Below, in pieces: positions 32,305-43,407 of a stretch of DNA of 64,000 nt. A model generated the notes under the pieces. The model was not told the DNA's origin and made no database searches. It saw only the letters and a list, made by a program, of their open reading frames with translations. The position numbers and the translations under genes were made by a program. The DNA is from Streblospio benedicti (lineage: Eukaryota > Annelida > Polychaeta > Spionida > Spionidae): contig CM032669.1 in the NCBI GenBank assembly GCA_019095985.1, forward strand, positions 59,436,560 to 59,500,559, in the 5' to 3' direction. How positions within the stretch are numbered: position 1 is the stretch's first letter; each line of letters opens with the position of its first letter.

Positions 32305-32545
32305 ATATGTCACATCAGTACTTTGTTGCCTCCGGCTTCGCTTCACCAGCTTTGTCGTAGGCCGACAGGTACGGTTTGTATGCGCCGGATTGTGCAGCGA
32401 GGTTGCTGCTGGAAGAGGTGTCTCCTGGTGAGCCTTACTGCGGGGCCCCGAACACGTTCCCGGCCGCTCCCTGCGGCTCCCGCTTCTCCTCCATCAGCTG
32501 CCAGTTCTGTAGCCACGGCAACCCCATAGTCGCCTTCTCCAGCTA
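32305..32545 (-). pseudogene. Orphan copy of the LPWLQN exon (unit 2, distal)
   Basis: Equivalent of 29700-29940 in the second tandem unit, with the same GC-rich LPWLQN...MEEKREP coding and no SH3 partner adjacent. It carries several substitutions relative to unit 1. Confidence 0.5.
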
Positions 32546-33127
32546 CATGTAGCTTTTGGGAATGTAGCCTCTGTAGGCTTGAAAATCGCTTTGAATTTAA
32601 TGTATTGGAACATCAATTGTAACTAGACCTGATTTGGACCATGGACAGTAATATGGAATCTTCTTACATATTAGAAAATCATGAAACTCATGCATTTTTA
32701 CAGTCACATCTGTGCTAGGCTGCCAAAGACAGTTTCTTTATTTGACTAAATATGATGATGAGGGGAGTGGGTCAGATATGCCCAAATTTTTTTTGTCATT
32801 TGTGAATGATCCCGTAATGTGACTAACGTAATCCTTAAAATTTTGTTTCGCACAGACTCAGGGGTCTACAATAGTTATCACTTACTTAATTTAGCATGAA
32901 TAAGTTACATTCCTTAAATTAATTACCAATCCCATTTTTTTATATCAACTTAACACCAGTGTATGCTAATTTTTGTATGCACCCTGAATATCAATATCAC
33001 AGGTCTAAAAAGACCTCTGATGACTTCCTATTGCTCATAGAAAAATTCATTTCGCCGCCAGATGGCAATGTTTCAAAACAAAACAATGTGTATAAAACTA
33101 AGAATTATTATTATGAAATGTCCTTAA

Positions 33128-33545
33128 ATGTAATCAAATAGGTTGTACAGTGTTGCCTCCCAAGGATGAGACGTCTCACAAATATACTGGAGTTCCTCCC
33201 TGCACACTTCCAGTTCTTCCAGAATGAGCTGCTGTGTGGTATGCACAGAAATTTCCCATGCCAGAGCTCCCAGAGGCGTATTTCGAGACATGGCAACTCA
33301 GACTTCTTGGTTGGGGTGCCACCCTCCTATGATTAAGGCTTTGCTTCACCAGCTTTGTCAAGGCCGCCCGGTACGGTTTGTATGCCTGGTTTGTGCAGCG
33401 AGGTTGCTGCTGGAAGAGGTGTCTCCTGGTGAGCCTTGCTGCGGGGGCCCTCGTTCCCGGCCTCCCTCCTCCCGCTTCTCCTCCATCAGCTGCCAGTTCT
33501 GTAGCCACGGCAACCCCATAGTCGCCTCCTCCAGCTACATGTAGC
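33128..33545 (-). CDS. Downstream exons of the SH3-containing gene (unit 2)
   Basis: Second-unit equivalent of 30527-30945. The WEISVHTTQQLILEELEV block is retained; the LPWLQN part has lost some coding bases (around 33440-33475) and changed frame, so this copy is more decayed than unit 1. Confidence 0.4.
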
Positions 33546-34212
33546 TTTTGGGAATGTTGCCTCTGTCACCGGCTGCGTTCGGCACCAACCACCACTCCGG
33601 GTTCTCGACACACTCTTCAAGAAACTCGAATTCTTTGAGTTGACGAGCAGTAAGGTCCCGGCCTATTGGGCTGTCTGGGTTGGCCTTGTAATTATACTTG
33701 GCCTTCATTTTTCTTCCTATACGAGGATCCCGTTTAGCATTTCCAGCAGCACCAGCAGCAGCAGCAGCCACAGGCTTCACAGAGGCCGAATCCTTTGGTC
33801 TCACTAACAACTGTCTAAGGGTGTTGACTGGCTTAAAGAATGCCTGGACATTGTACCTATGTAACACTCTCATTATATGTTCTGAAACACCCTTGACATA
33901 GGAAATTACTACGGAGGGAGTCCTCTTCTGTTCAATCTGGTCATTGTCCTTAGAAACAGTGATTTTATCCCTGTTCACTTTCTTACTGTTCAACAAGTTC
34001 TCAGGGTATCCGTTGATCTTCAATACCTTGCCTAAGTGTTTTTTCTCACTTTCACACTCCAACGGATCACTACAATCAGCCCTATGCATCAGAATACGTA
34101 CAACTCCTACTTTGTGTTCAACGGGGTGGTGGCTAACGAAGTTCAAGTACTGGTCAGTGTGTGTACTTTTCCTGAACACTCTTGTGCATAGTAACCCATC
34201 TTTATTCACCAA
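33546..34212 (-). CDS. Chimeric frame: Penelope RT tail fused to an SH3 domain (unit 2)
   Basis: Same architecture as unit 1: STHTDQYLNFVSHHPVEHKV, PYVKGVSEHIMRVLHRYN, LRQLLVRPKDSASVKP, an alanine-rich linker (six alanines and a glycine, matching GCA/AGC repeats near 33750), then the SH3 segment AKYNYKANPDSP, NPEWWLVPNAAGDRGNIPK and SYM. The open frame survives despite substitutions and in-frame length changes between the units (225 against 227 codons), as would be expected under either recent duplication or constraint. Confidence 0.65.
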
Positions 34213-34789
34213 CTATCATACTATCATAAACAATTAATAAACCAGCCTTGCAACTAAATAAAATAGGAATCTCATTGCCTAAATGACTTACAACCTATGA
34301 CGTCATCAGTTGTTGTGAACAGGGCAAGAGCAATCGCTGAAAGCTCAAGATGTAAATTGAACTTTATGATCCTGTTTAATAAATATAAATAAATATATGA
34401 CTATCAGATCCAGGATAAATGAACTTCCATCATACTTGTTTTAGAATAGTTATATATTTAAGCAATATACATCATGCGTTGCCAATACATATTTGTAAAT
34501 GATATTGTTAAAATCAAAATACTTTTTCATGAGTGTCATTTTTTAAAGCAAATCATCTGCTGGTGCCTTATTTTTTGAGAGAGGCCTCTTCGAAGCAAAT
34601 AGTGCAAGTACACAAGGACCACCTTTTCATGCCAGGTACAGAAGAACCACTATTTTAAAGAAAAATGAGCCGCTTGCAGAGAGTGGCTCTCCAATTATAC
34701 CTGGTACCTTTCTGGATGAACTATCGTAAACTATTGATAGACCAACCTTGCAACTAAATAAATTAGGAATCTCATTGCCTAAATGACTT

Positions 34790-36124
34790 AACCAGTAGAT
34801 CAGTTGCCAGAAATTTCCATCATTTGACAGAATGAGTCCTTAGCGTAGGGAAACATTGCAGTGCTACTGTAGCATTTATATTTTCAAGGAAGGTGACAAG
34901 AATTCGTTTTTTTTCACTGCAAGGAAATGCATGATATCTGGGCAAAAGTTTCAACATATTTTCAGAAAGTATCACATTGAAAGAAATAATATTTGGAATG
35001 CCTGGGATACCATATAGTTATGAAATGAACACTACAATATCATTTATTTGTTATTCTGTGAACAAAAAATATCTTATCGATGAAAATAATGACAATTACC
35101 TTTATGATATAAGTATGTACATAAGGAAAGAAATTAAGGATAGAATTCTACTATTGACATAATTAGATAAAGTACCTGATGCATTGATACAAATACTACG
35201 GAATCTGAAGGATTTATTGTAAATATTATATTTTCATAAATATATTTGTAATATTGTAATCTGTGAATAATACAATATCTGTGAATAATAGAAACAAGCA
35301 GTAACACTCTTTGTATTCACTCGTTTTGTTTATGAGAGCACCTCACTTCAGCATCCAACTGACAAACTTTCTCATCCACATTTTTTGCGGCATTTATTGC
35401 TCAGATTCATGGTTAAAATGTTTTACCTTTGTCTGTGTGTGTGTTTATTGCTTACCCATTCTCTCTCTGTCTGCACACTTGTGTGTTTTTTCTGTCATAT
35501 CATGGAATGCTGTACTATTAACAACAACATAAAAAGGAGTGAAAGACAAGATATTTTATTGTTTTTTACATTTCTTATATAACTATGTACAAAGCATTGA
35601 CACTCAGGCTAGTGTATGTAGCAAAAATTATACATTTAAAAATAGAAAAAAAATGCATATACATTGTTACATGTTCTCTTAGTATCTATATATAAAAGAT
35701 AAACTCCAATGTTATACTGGACTCCATTACAATAACCCAACAAATTCTACTGGCATGAAAACACACCAAAATGCATTGACTGTATCTAAACTCCGTACAC
35801 TGCTGTAAAACTACAAAGTTCCCTGCTTCTCAACTCAGTCCCCACACAAGCTTTTTACCGAGATTTGATTATACATGAAAGATGGAGAATTTCTGTTGCA
35901 TTCAGTTAGTTCACTGCCAAGTTTTCGCTGACAAGTAGTGCAAAATCATTGAGATGTGTGAAAAATTCTCTCCTTAGAAACTCCAACTCACAATTTTTTA
36001 CTCTTTTTTCTGTGGTAATTGTTTCATTGAAACAACAGATTTTTCTCACAATTTTGTCCCCCTTTACATGTGTGCTGTTTCACTTATGAACTGACGTGTA
36101 TTGTTTTTAGTTGTTTTTTTTCCA
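34790..36124. other. AT-rich interval without a supported gene
   Basis: After the third partial unit start (to about 34850) the sequence is AT-rich, with a (TGTG)n patch near 35430-35445. The short frames here (34977-35162, 35311-35582) have no recognisable similarity or splice context. Confidence 0.45.
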
Positions 36125-37352
36125 CATAGGTGTGATTAAGTCTCATATCATTTCAAAGTTTGTACCTCCAGCAAATGTATTGTCAGTCCCAGATGAAGTC
36201 CTTAGAGCCTTAAAGCAGCGTATATATAAATTTTTATGGAATGGAAAAAGTGAGAAAGTAAAACGATCTGTTCTAAGTAATTCAATTAGAGATGGCTTTC
36301 ATAGAATCAATAAAAGCATCATGGGTAACAAAATTACTCACTATTCCGGGGAAATGGTCAGATATGTTTCACATGAAAGCTCAATACATTGGGTTGCCAT
36401 TAGAATACATTACAAAAATGAGTGTGTCCAAAATTTCAAACTTCCCTATTCTCAAGGCTTTTCCAAGGTTTTATCAAGAAGTTTTTCAATGTTATTTTAA
36501 ATCAAAATCTATCAAGCCTTTTTGTAAACTCACCCCACATGAGCTAATCGAACAGCCTATATGGGGAAATGATCACTTTAAAGTTAAAAATAGTAATTTA
36601 TATTTTAAGAACTGCGTGAAACAAAATATTATGAATGTAAAAGATCTTATAAATTCAAATGGTAATTATATAGATGAAAATGATATGTATGATATGATTG
36701 TAGTTAGAACCAATATAATACAATAAATGTTTGTTATAAAGACATATGTATTAAAAAGAATTAAAAATGTAAACCCTAGTATGGGAAAAGATGTTAAAAT
36801 AAGAAATTCATATTGTGTATTAGTGGAAAAAAAATTGCAAGATATCAGATACAAAAAGAGCAATTTTTTCTACAGGTTGTTAGTTAAAAAGACCCTTGAA
36901 AGATCACATATGGAGTCCTTTTATTCTGATGAGTTTAAATTTGAAAATAATAATAGAAATTGGACATGTGTTTATGAACAAAAATTGTGTTTTAAGGGTT
37001 TTAATGATTTAAGTATTTTTAACTTTAAAATATTAAATAATATTCTTCCATGTGGGAAATCTTTACACAGGCGGAAAACAAATATATCACAAATATGGTT
37101 AAAAATAAGTAATATTTTAGATTTTAATGCAAAATGGAAGACAATTGTATGTGGTTATATAGAGTACACAGTTACAGATAAGATATTTACACATAATTTT
37201 ATTTTATCAATCAAAATTCCAATTGTAAATTCTACAAAAAGATTTTAAGAACAGAAAATATAATAGCCAGTATTAAGAAATATTTATCATCATATTTTAT
37301 GATTGTAAGAAATCTAGACATGAAAATATTACTTTTTATAAAATATTTTTTT
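36125..37352 (+). mobile_element. Tx1/L1-like LINE, 5'-truncated
   Basis: The plus-strand frames read GVIKSHIISKFVPPANVLSV, EVLRALKQRIYKFLWNGKSE, KVKRSVL (the typical L1/Tx1 FLWNGK..KVKR block after the RT domain), IKASWVTKLL, ILKAFPRFYQEVFQCYF, NSNLYFKNCVKQNIMNVKDL, then FKILNNILPCGKSLHRRK and a tail TENIIASIKKYLSSYF. The reading is split by frame changes near 36320 and a stop near 36726. It ends within the third finger of a minus-strand zinc-finger exon. Confidence 0.8.
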
Positions 37353-37680
37353 TTGCAATATTCACAAAAGTGACGGAAACCACTGTGGATGTATTTATGT
37401 TTATGCAAACGACCTTTGATAAGGAAAGTCTTACCACACACTTCACAATCAAAGATTTCTGTTGTTTCATGCTTACAGTTAACAGTTTCTGTTGGTTTAG
37501 GCGATTCCATTTCTTCTTGATCACTGTGGATGTATTTATGTTTATGCAAACGACCTTTGATAAGGAAAGTCTTACCACACACTTCGCAATCAAAGATTTC
37601 TGTTGTTTCATACTTACAGTTAACAGTTTCTGTTGGTTTAGATGATTCCATTTCTTCTTGATCACCTTCTCCCTTCTTGG
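37353..37680 (-). CDS. C2H2 zinc-finger exon with a duplicated finger module, interrupted by a LINE
   Basis: The minus strand reads EMESSKPTETVNCKYETTE with IFDCEVCGKTFLIKGRLHK HKYIHS, then an almost exact repeat of the whole module (EMESPKPTETVNCKHETTE plus the same finger), then GFRHFCEYCKKKYF. Fingers 1 and 2 have C..C and H...H spacing of the classical C2H2 type, used for DNA or RNA binding. The 129-base module is duplicated nearly perfectly. The third finger stops after its C..C pair where the LINE at 36.1-37.35 kb begins. The next exon is not found below 36.1 kb. Confidence 0.7.
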
Positions 37681-37683
37681 CAA

Positions 37684-37872
37684 GTGATAAATATAAATAT
37701 AAATGAATAAATGAATGAATAAGGAAATAAATAAATAAATAAATATATAAATGTATACATAAATAAACAAACAAACAAACAAACAAAATAAATGAATAAA
37801 TAAATAAATGCAAAATGAATGCATGAATAAATAAATAAATAAATAAATAGATAAATAAATAAAATGAAATGA
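37684..37872. repeat. AAAT-type tetranucleotide microsatellite
   Basis: A nearly continuous AAAT/GAAT/ACAA tetranucleotide array sits between the zinc-finger exon and the first kelch-gene copy. Long frames on the minus strand here (runs of Phe, Ile, Tyr and Leu) are artefacts of the repeat. Related arrays lie at 38583-38760 and 43000-43145. Confidence 0.9.
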
Positions 37873-37881
37873 ATAACAAAA

Positions 37882-38353
37882 CCTCTTGTCAGACATAATA
37901 CAGGACAGTGCATTGCGTGGTAACGTTTTGGGATGTCAAGCAACTTTTCCCATGGAGACAATAAGGATTCCGTCTGTACCCAGCATGCAGTGATTGGAGT
38001 TCCTTGCCATTTGTCCATTCCACCAAGAACAACTAGTTTATGGTCTTTTCTGACAGATGAAAAGGCTTCAACAAACATGTGTGATACTTCTAATGATACA
38101 TCTTTATTCTTGGTATTTATCTCTTGCAAAGCAGTCAAACTACATTCATCAAGTTTCATGTGACCAATAATAATCATCAATGATTGCTGACATTCTTCTT
38201 TGTCAACAGTTACCCAATCAAAACAACCGGCAAGCACACGATCTCTGTTTGATATGTTGGCAGTACCAATATAATCTAACAACTCTCAAGCAAGAAAGAT
38301 TTTTAAAAGCATCTGACTTAGCAACCATTTTAAACTCTTCCTCCATAATATGT
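37882..38353 (-). pseudogene. Kelch-like (BTB-BACK-Kelch) gene, fragment A
   Basis: The minus strand reads LLDYIGTANISNRDRVLAGC, FDWVTVDKEECQQSLM (BACK domain), then LVVLGGMDKWQGTPITACWV, the first kelch blade. Both ends are cut: one at the microsatellite (37.88 kb), the other at 38353, where the 38.35-39.0 kb repeat begins. It lacks the BTB domain and most kelch repeats. It is over 95 percent identical to copies B and C by eye, so a recent local duplicate. Confidence 0.8.
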
Positions 38354-39010
38354 CATTGAAGATTGAAATGCGACTGTATTCGGTGCAATACCACGCACCT
38401 ATCACATTATTCTTCATCATAATTCCATGTTAATTTTTTGCTTAAGCCATGTTTTTTCACATGGTAATAATGAAAATATGTAAGATCTCCCCACAACATC
38501 ACTGTTTATGTATTTCAGACTGAAGCAAAGAGAATACTACGTGGGAGCGATAAGAAAAAGGGAATGTTTACAGTAAAACCTTCATCCGAATAAATGAATG
38601 AATAAGGAAATAAATAAATAAATAGATAAATATATAAATGTATAAATAAATAAATAAACAAACAAACAAAATAAAATAAATGAATAAATAAATAAATAAA
38701 TACAAAATGAATGCATGAATAAATAAATAAATAAATAAATAAAATGAAATGAATAACAAAATATAGAAAATATGGCTATGAGGTGTCTCTAACAGAGGGG
38801 TGGACTCGACTATCTATGTAAATGTATGTGGAGGTTCGCAGCAGTCTCTTTGTGACATTTTGTGTATATAAACGGGCGTTTCCCAATAGTCATTAGTCCG
38901 CGGGCTCCGTATACCCCACTCCACCCCCCCCCAAAGGAGTTTTCGCAAACATGTTTTTTTGTACGTTAGCTACTACTCTTATGGGAAAATGATGTTTGCC
39001 AAAAATATTT
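38354..39010. repeat. Segmental duplicate, copy 1 (pair with 42.755-43.375 kb)
   Basis: TCATTGAAGATTGAAATGCG through the microsatellite and ATGGCTATGAGGTGTCTCTA to CGGGCTCCGTATACCCCACT is repeated at 42755-43375 in the same orientation and order, about 4.4 kb away. It includes a TATATAAA word (about 38865) followed by a GC-rich stretch on the plus strand. Confidence 0.85.
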
Positions 39011-39327
39011 GATGGCGTAATATATTTTGGGGGGTCAAACAGGGGTCATCGGGTCATAATTTAATTAAATTGCATTTATCTCAATAAATAACAAATCTTT
39101 TTTTTCCAGTTTCAACCAGATTTAATTGTAAAGTACATTACCGTGCCTTAAAAGCCTTGGCACTATTTGTTCTCAATAATGATGAATTATGATTAGCTAT
39201 CAGTAAGCAACATTTCATGATGATCGTCTAGATTTTTGATTTTCAAAAATACATAAAAGACGTTCTGGTGGTCATTAAACGCTTGTAGAACATTGTCCTC
39301 GTGAAAAAAAGCCCTAATTACAGACCT

Positions 39328-40956
39328 TCAAAGCCAGTCAACTATGTCCATAGCAAACAAAGCAAGTGGCTCCAACAATTTCGTGCTGCAGACCTTCCAG
39401 GAATCATTTTCTATGTCATACTCTTCAATGTCTGAATATGCTTTTCCATCTCTGCTTCCACCTGCAATGTATATCTTGTTCATTATAAGCGGTGCTGAAT
39501 TTAAACAATCCTGCTTTTGCTGAGAAATGAGCATAGTCCATGCATCCTCATTGATGTTGTACTGTGCACAAAGTCTTTCACTACATGTACCTCCAATACA
39601 ATATAAAGATATGTTACAACTGATTAGTTTGGCACCTCTTGGATTTAACTCTTCAGGGGGGTTCTAACAAAAGCCCATTCCTTTTTAATGTTGCAATATT
39701 TCTGCATAGAAGCAGGTGTTTTTTCAATTGTGTTGTGATTGTTATATAACACAAAGATGTCATCATCCACGGTGGTAGCTATGGGCATAGCCTGCTTCAC
39801 TAGCATCTCTGGGTAGTCTGCCCATTGCATTTCATTCATGTCTAGACTGTAAACAAAATTCTGTACTTTATTATTTGATCTCCCACCGAGAATAATTATC
39901 TCTTTTCCCTTCACACTTGCAGTAGTATTGAAAAGTCCCACTGGTGTTGGGAGAAGGTTAATCCAACTCTTGCAATTTGCATCATACATGGTGTTCTTCC
40001 AGAAATCATCACCCCCACACAAAACAACAAAACCTCTTGTCAGACATAATATAGGACAGTGCATTGCTTGGTAACCTTTTGGGATGTCAAGCAACTTTTC
40101 CCATGGAGACAATAAGGATTCCGTCTGTACCCAGCATGCAGTGATTGGAGTTCCTTGCCATTTGTCCATTCCACCAAGAACAACTAGTTTATGGTCTTTT
40201 CTGACAGATGAAAAGGCTTCAACAAACATATGTGATACTTCTAATGATACGACATCTTTATTCTTGGTATTTATCTCTTGCAAAGCAGTCAAACTACATT
40301 CATCAAGTTTCATGTGACCAATAATATCCATCAATGATTGCTGACGTTCTTCTTTGTCAACAGTTACCCAATCAAAACAACCGGCAAGCACACGATCTCT
40401 GTTTGATATGTTGGCAGTACCAATATAATCTAACAACTCCGCAAAAGAAAGATTTTTAAAAGCATCTGACTTAGCAACCATTTTAAACTCTTCCTCCATA
40501 ATATGTTTTGCTGTTGAAGCAATTTCAGTAAGACTATAAGTTTCAGCCATTTTCCAAAATTGAATACAGTTATCAGCGTTGGTGTTTTCTTTACTATTAA
40601 ACACAGCTGCTTCTTCAAAGATTCAAACTGTAAGATTTCATATATTTCAAACAAATCACAAGCGGAATTCAAAGAGACATTGATATCATGTCCATACATG
40701 TACTGTACAACTTTAAAGAATGAATCATAATTCAATGCATCCATGGCAACTTCTCCAGACAGGGATTCTTTCATGCGGCTGTTGAACAAAAAAAAGGGCA
40801 AGCAGCTGCCAATACCAGCCTATGGCAATGGATCACTTTTCCGTTTTTTATGATTTTGAAGTCGGTCATTATATTCTCTTTCTGGAAGTGGAACATCCGA
40901 GACATAATGTCTCGTTCATACAGAGCTTGGTGGGAAATCTGTTGAGAGGCAGCCAT
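39328..40956 (-). pseudogene. Kelch-like (BTB-BACK-Kelch) gene, fullest copy (B)
   Basis: KLHL proteins are substrate adaptors for cullin-3 ubiquitin ligases. From 40956 the frame reads MAASQQISHQALYERDI, NIMTDFKIIKNGKVIHCHRL and VLAAACP (BTB), SGEVAMDALNYDSFFKVVQYMY, ENTNADNCIQFWKMAETY (3-box/BACK start), BACK, then kelch repeats with LVVLGGMDKW, VVLCGGDDFWKNTMYDANCK, EIIILGGRSNNKVQNFVYSL and IYIAGGSRDGKAYSDIEEYD, to the end at 39328. About 540 codons, the normal KLHL length, with no intron seen. Compared with copy C it has a 7-base deletion near 40790 and a 1-base deletion near 40595 in the BTB; a third frame change falls in a C-run near 39655. Probably a pseudogene, unless these are assembly errors. 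Confidence 0.85.
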
Positions 40957-41215
40957 TGTTGCAAATCTTCTAATTCATTTGGTTGTAACATTGACGAGTT
41001 TGTGGTATTTGTTTCATTTCCGTGTTCTTGTAAAATTGCCGTCTCTTCTGACAATGGTGGAATAAATTCAGCTTGCATGGACTCACCATGAGGATTTGAT
41101 TCACTTGGTGCAGTAGTAGTAACTACTGGTTGTTCAATTATATTTTAATATGTATGTAATCATCAGAAAATAAAGTCTTATTAAATGAAAAAAGAATTAT
41201 ATTTTTACTTTTTCT
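40957..41215 (-). pseudogene. Duplicate of the Met/Pro-rich gene tail, fused upstream of kelch copy B
   Basis: The minus strand reads MQAEFIPPLSEETAILQEH, GNETNTTNSSMLQPNELED and LQQ, then runs straight into the first codons of kelch copy B. The same protein segment is at 43905-44010 and 43600-43637. This copy lacks the LINE insertion that splits it there, so it is an empty site. About 65 bases near 41143-41205 are extra relative to the other copy. Confidence 0.7.
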
Positions 41216-41244
41216 TAGGTCTTCCACGTCTTTACTTTTCTTGA

Positions 41245-42213
41245 ACTGCTGAAATCATCACCCCCACACAAAACAACGAAACCTCTTGTCAGACATAATA
41301 TAGGACAGTGCATTGCTTGGTAGCCTTTTGGGATGTCAAGCAACTTTTCCCATGGAGACAATAAGGATTCCGTCTGTACCCAGCATGCAGTGATTGGAGT
41401 TCCTTGCCATTTGTCCATTCCACCAAGAACAACTAGTTTATAGTCTTTTCTGACAGATGAAAAGGCTTCAACAAACATATGTGATACTTCTAATGGTACA
41501 ACATCTTTATTCTTGGTATTTATCTCTTGCAAAGCAGTCAAACTACATTCATCAAATTTTATGTGACCAATAATAATCATCAATGATTGCTGACGTTCTT
41601 CTTTGTCAACAGTTACCCTATCAAAACAACCGGCAAGCACATGATCTCAGTTTGATATGTTGGCAGTACCAATATAATCTAACAACTCTGCAAGAGAAAG
41701 ATTTTTAAAAGCATCTGACTTAGCAACCATTTTAAACTCTTCATCCATAATATGTTTTGCTGTTGGAGCAATTTCAGTAAGACTATAAGTTTCAGCCATT
41801 TTCCAAAATTGAATACAGTTATCAGCGTTGGTGTTTTCTTTAACTATCAAACACAGCTGCTTCTTCAAAGATTCAAACTGTAAGATTTCACATATTTCAA
41901 ACAAATCACAAGCGGAATTCAAAGAGACATTGATATCATGTCCATACATGTACTGTACAACTTTAAAGAATGAATTATAATTCAATGCATCCATGGCAAC
42001 TTCTCCAGACAGGGATTCTTTCATGCGGCTGTTGAACAAAGATGTACAATAAGGGCAAGCAGCTGCCAATACCAGCCTATTGCAATGGATCACTTTTCCG
42101 TTTATTATGATTTTGAAGTCAGTCATTATATTCTCTTTCTGGAAGTGGAACATCTGAGACATAATGTCCCGTTCATACTGAGCTTGGTGGGAGATCTGTT
42201 GAGAGGCAGCCAT
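41245..42213 (-). pseudogene. Kelch-like (BTB-BACK-Kelch) gene, copy C, truncated
   Basis: It starts at 42213 with MAASQQISHQAQYERDIMS and has an undamaged BTB (TDFKIIINGKVIHCNRLVLA, CPYCTSLFNSRMKESLSG) and 3-box/BACK start. There is a TGA at about 41648 where copies A and B have an arginine codon (ISN.D.VLAGC). It then continues to VVLCGGDDF and joins, at 41245, the tail of the Met/Pro-rich gene (KKSKDVEDL in that frame). Most kelch blades are missing, so it is a pseudogene, but its BTB shows what copy B has lost. Confidence 0.8.
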
Positions 42214-42754
42214 TGTTCTGCATCAAATGTCCGACTAAACTAAATAAATAACAAATGTAGAGTAAAAAATTGTATCGACCCTGGATAGGAACATGTGTAT
42301 GTGGAATCAAAATGAAACATAAGATTTGACCTTCGACCTCTCCTTCAAGTTCAAAGCACATTACTGCTTAAAGATTTGATGCAATGGACCGTATATGTTC
42401 CTGAAACATGAATTCTACACTGAATCTGTAAAATGTTATGAGTCATTCTTCAAAGCCTTAGATTATGTTAGACAACGCTCAATTTGGTGTACAGCATCCA
42501 AAAAATAATTCAAAAAAGAGAGGGAACGAAAAAGGTTGCATATGTGTGTACTCATCGATGTCTAAGTTACTACACTTGCCACCAGCTGGTATCAACTACT
42601 GCAATAAGGAACGCTTCTCATGCAGCAAGTTATGGAAGATTGAGTAGGGTCAAAGGTCAGATAGAGGTAAAGGTCAAAGGTCAGATAGAGGTGAGGGCTC
42701 TGAGGTGAGCGAGTTCAGCCATGGTATATTATCATTATACCACGACAAACCATT

Positions 42755-43375
42755 AAAATATCATTGAAAATTGAAATGTGACTGTATTCGGTGCAATACC
42801 ACGCACCTATCACATTATTCTTTATCATAATTCTATGTTAATGTTTTGCTTAAGCCATGTTTTTTCACATGGTAATAATGAAAATATGTAAGATCTCCCC
42901 ACAACATCACTGTTTATGCATTTCAGACTGAAGCAAAGAGAATACTACGTGGGAGCGATAAGAATAAGGGAATGTTTACAGTAAAACCTCCCCCTGAATA
43001 AATGAATGAATAAGGTAATAAATAAATGAATAAATAAACAAATAAACAAGCAAAATAAAATAAATAAATAAAAAATAAATGAATGAATGAATGAATAAAT
43101 AAATAAATAGATAAATAAATAAAATAAAATAAATAAAAAATATATAAAAAATATGGCTATGAGGTGTCTCTAACAGAGGGGTGGACTCGACTATCTATGT
43201 AAATGTATATGGAGGTTCGCAGCAGTCTCTTTGTGACATTTTGTGTATATAAACGCGCGTTTCCCAATGGTCATTAGTCCGCGGGCTCCGTATACCCCCA
43301 CTCCCCGCCCCCCAAAGGAGTTTTTGCAAACATGTTTTTTTATACGTTAGATACTACTCTTATTTTCAATTTATG
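42755..43375. repeat. Segmental duplicate, copy 2 (pair with 38.35-39.01 kb)
   Basis: Second copy of the non-coding block, including a (AATA)n array at 43000-43145 and the ATGGCTATGAGGTGTCTCTA segment. The flanks differ on both sides, which gives the borders of the duplicated unit. Confidence 0.85.
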
Positions 43376-43407
43376 TGGCATTGGTGTTCTGAGACATTGA
43401 TTTGTTT

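Larger units (their letters stand above)
32188..34785. repeat. Tandem segmental duplication, unit 2 (~2.6 kb)
   Basis: Second unit of the same tandem array, with the same order of parts as unit 1. Differences include loss of a few dozen bases in the second LPWLQN exon copy (around 33440-33475) and small differences in the GCA/AGC-rich linker of the chimeric frame. Confidence 0.9.

Noticed and set aside
37232-37896. Long Phe/Ile/Tyr-rich frames on the minus strand (also 38568-38759)
   Set aside because: They are translations of AAAT-type microsatellite; only the zinc-finger part is real coding.
38860-38900. TATA box (TATATAAA) with a downstream initiator-like sequence as a promoter
   Set aside because: No plus-strand gene follows, and the same block is duplicated at 43.25 kb within non-coding sequence, so it is not supported as a promoter.
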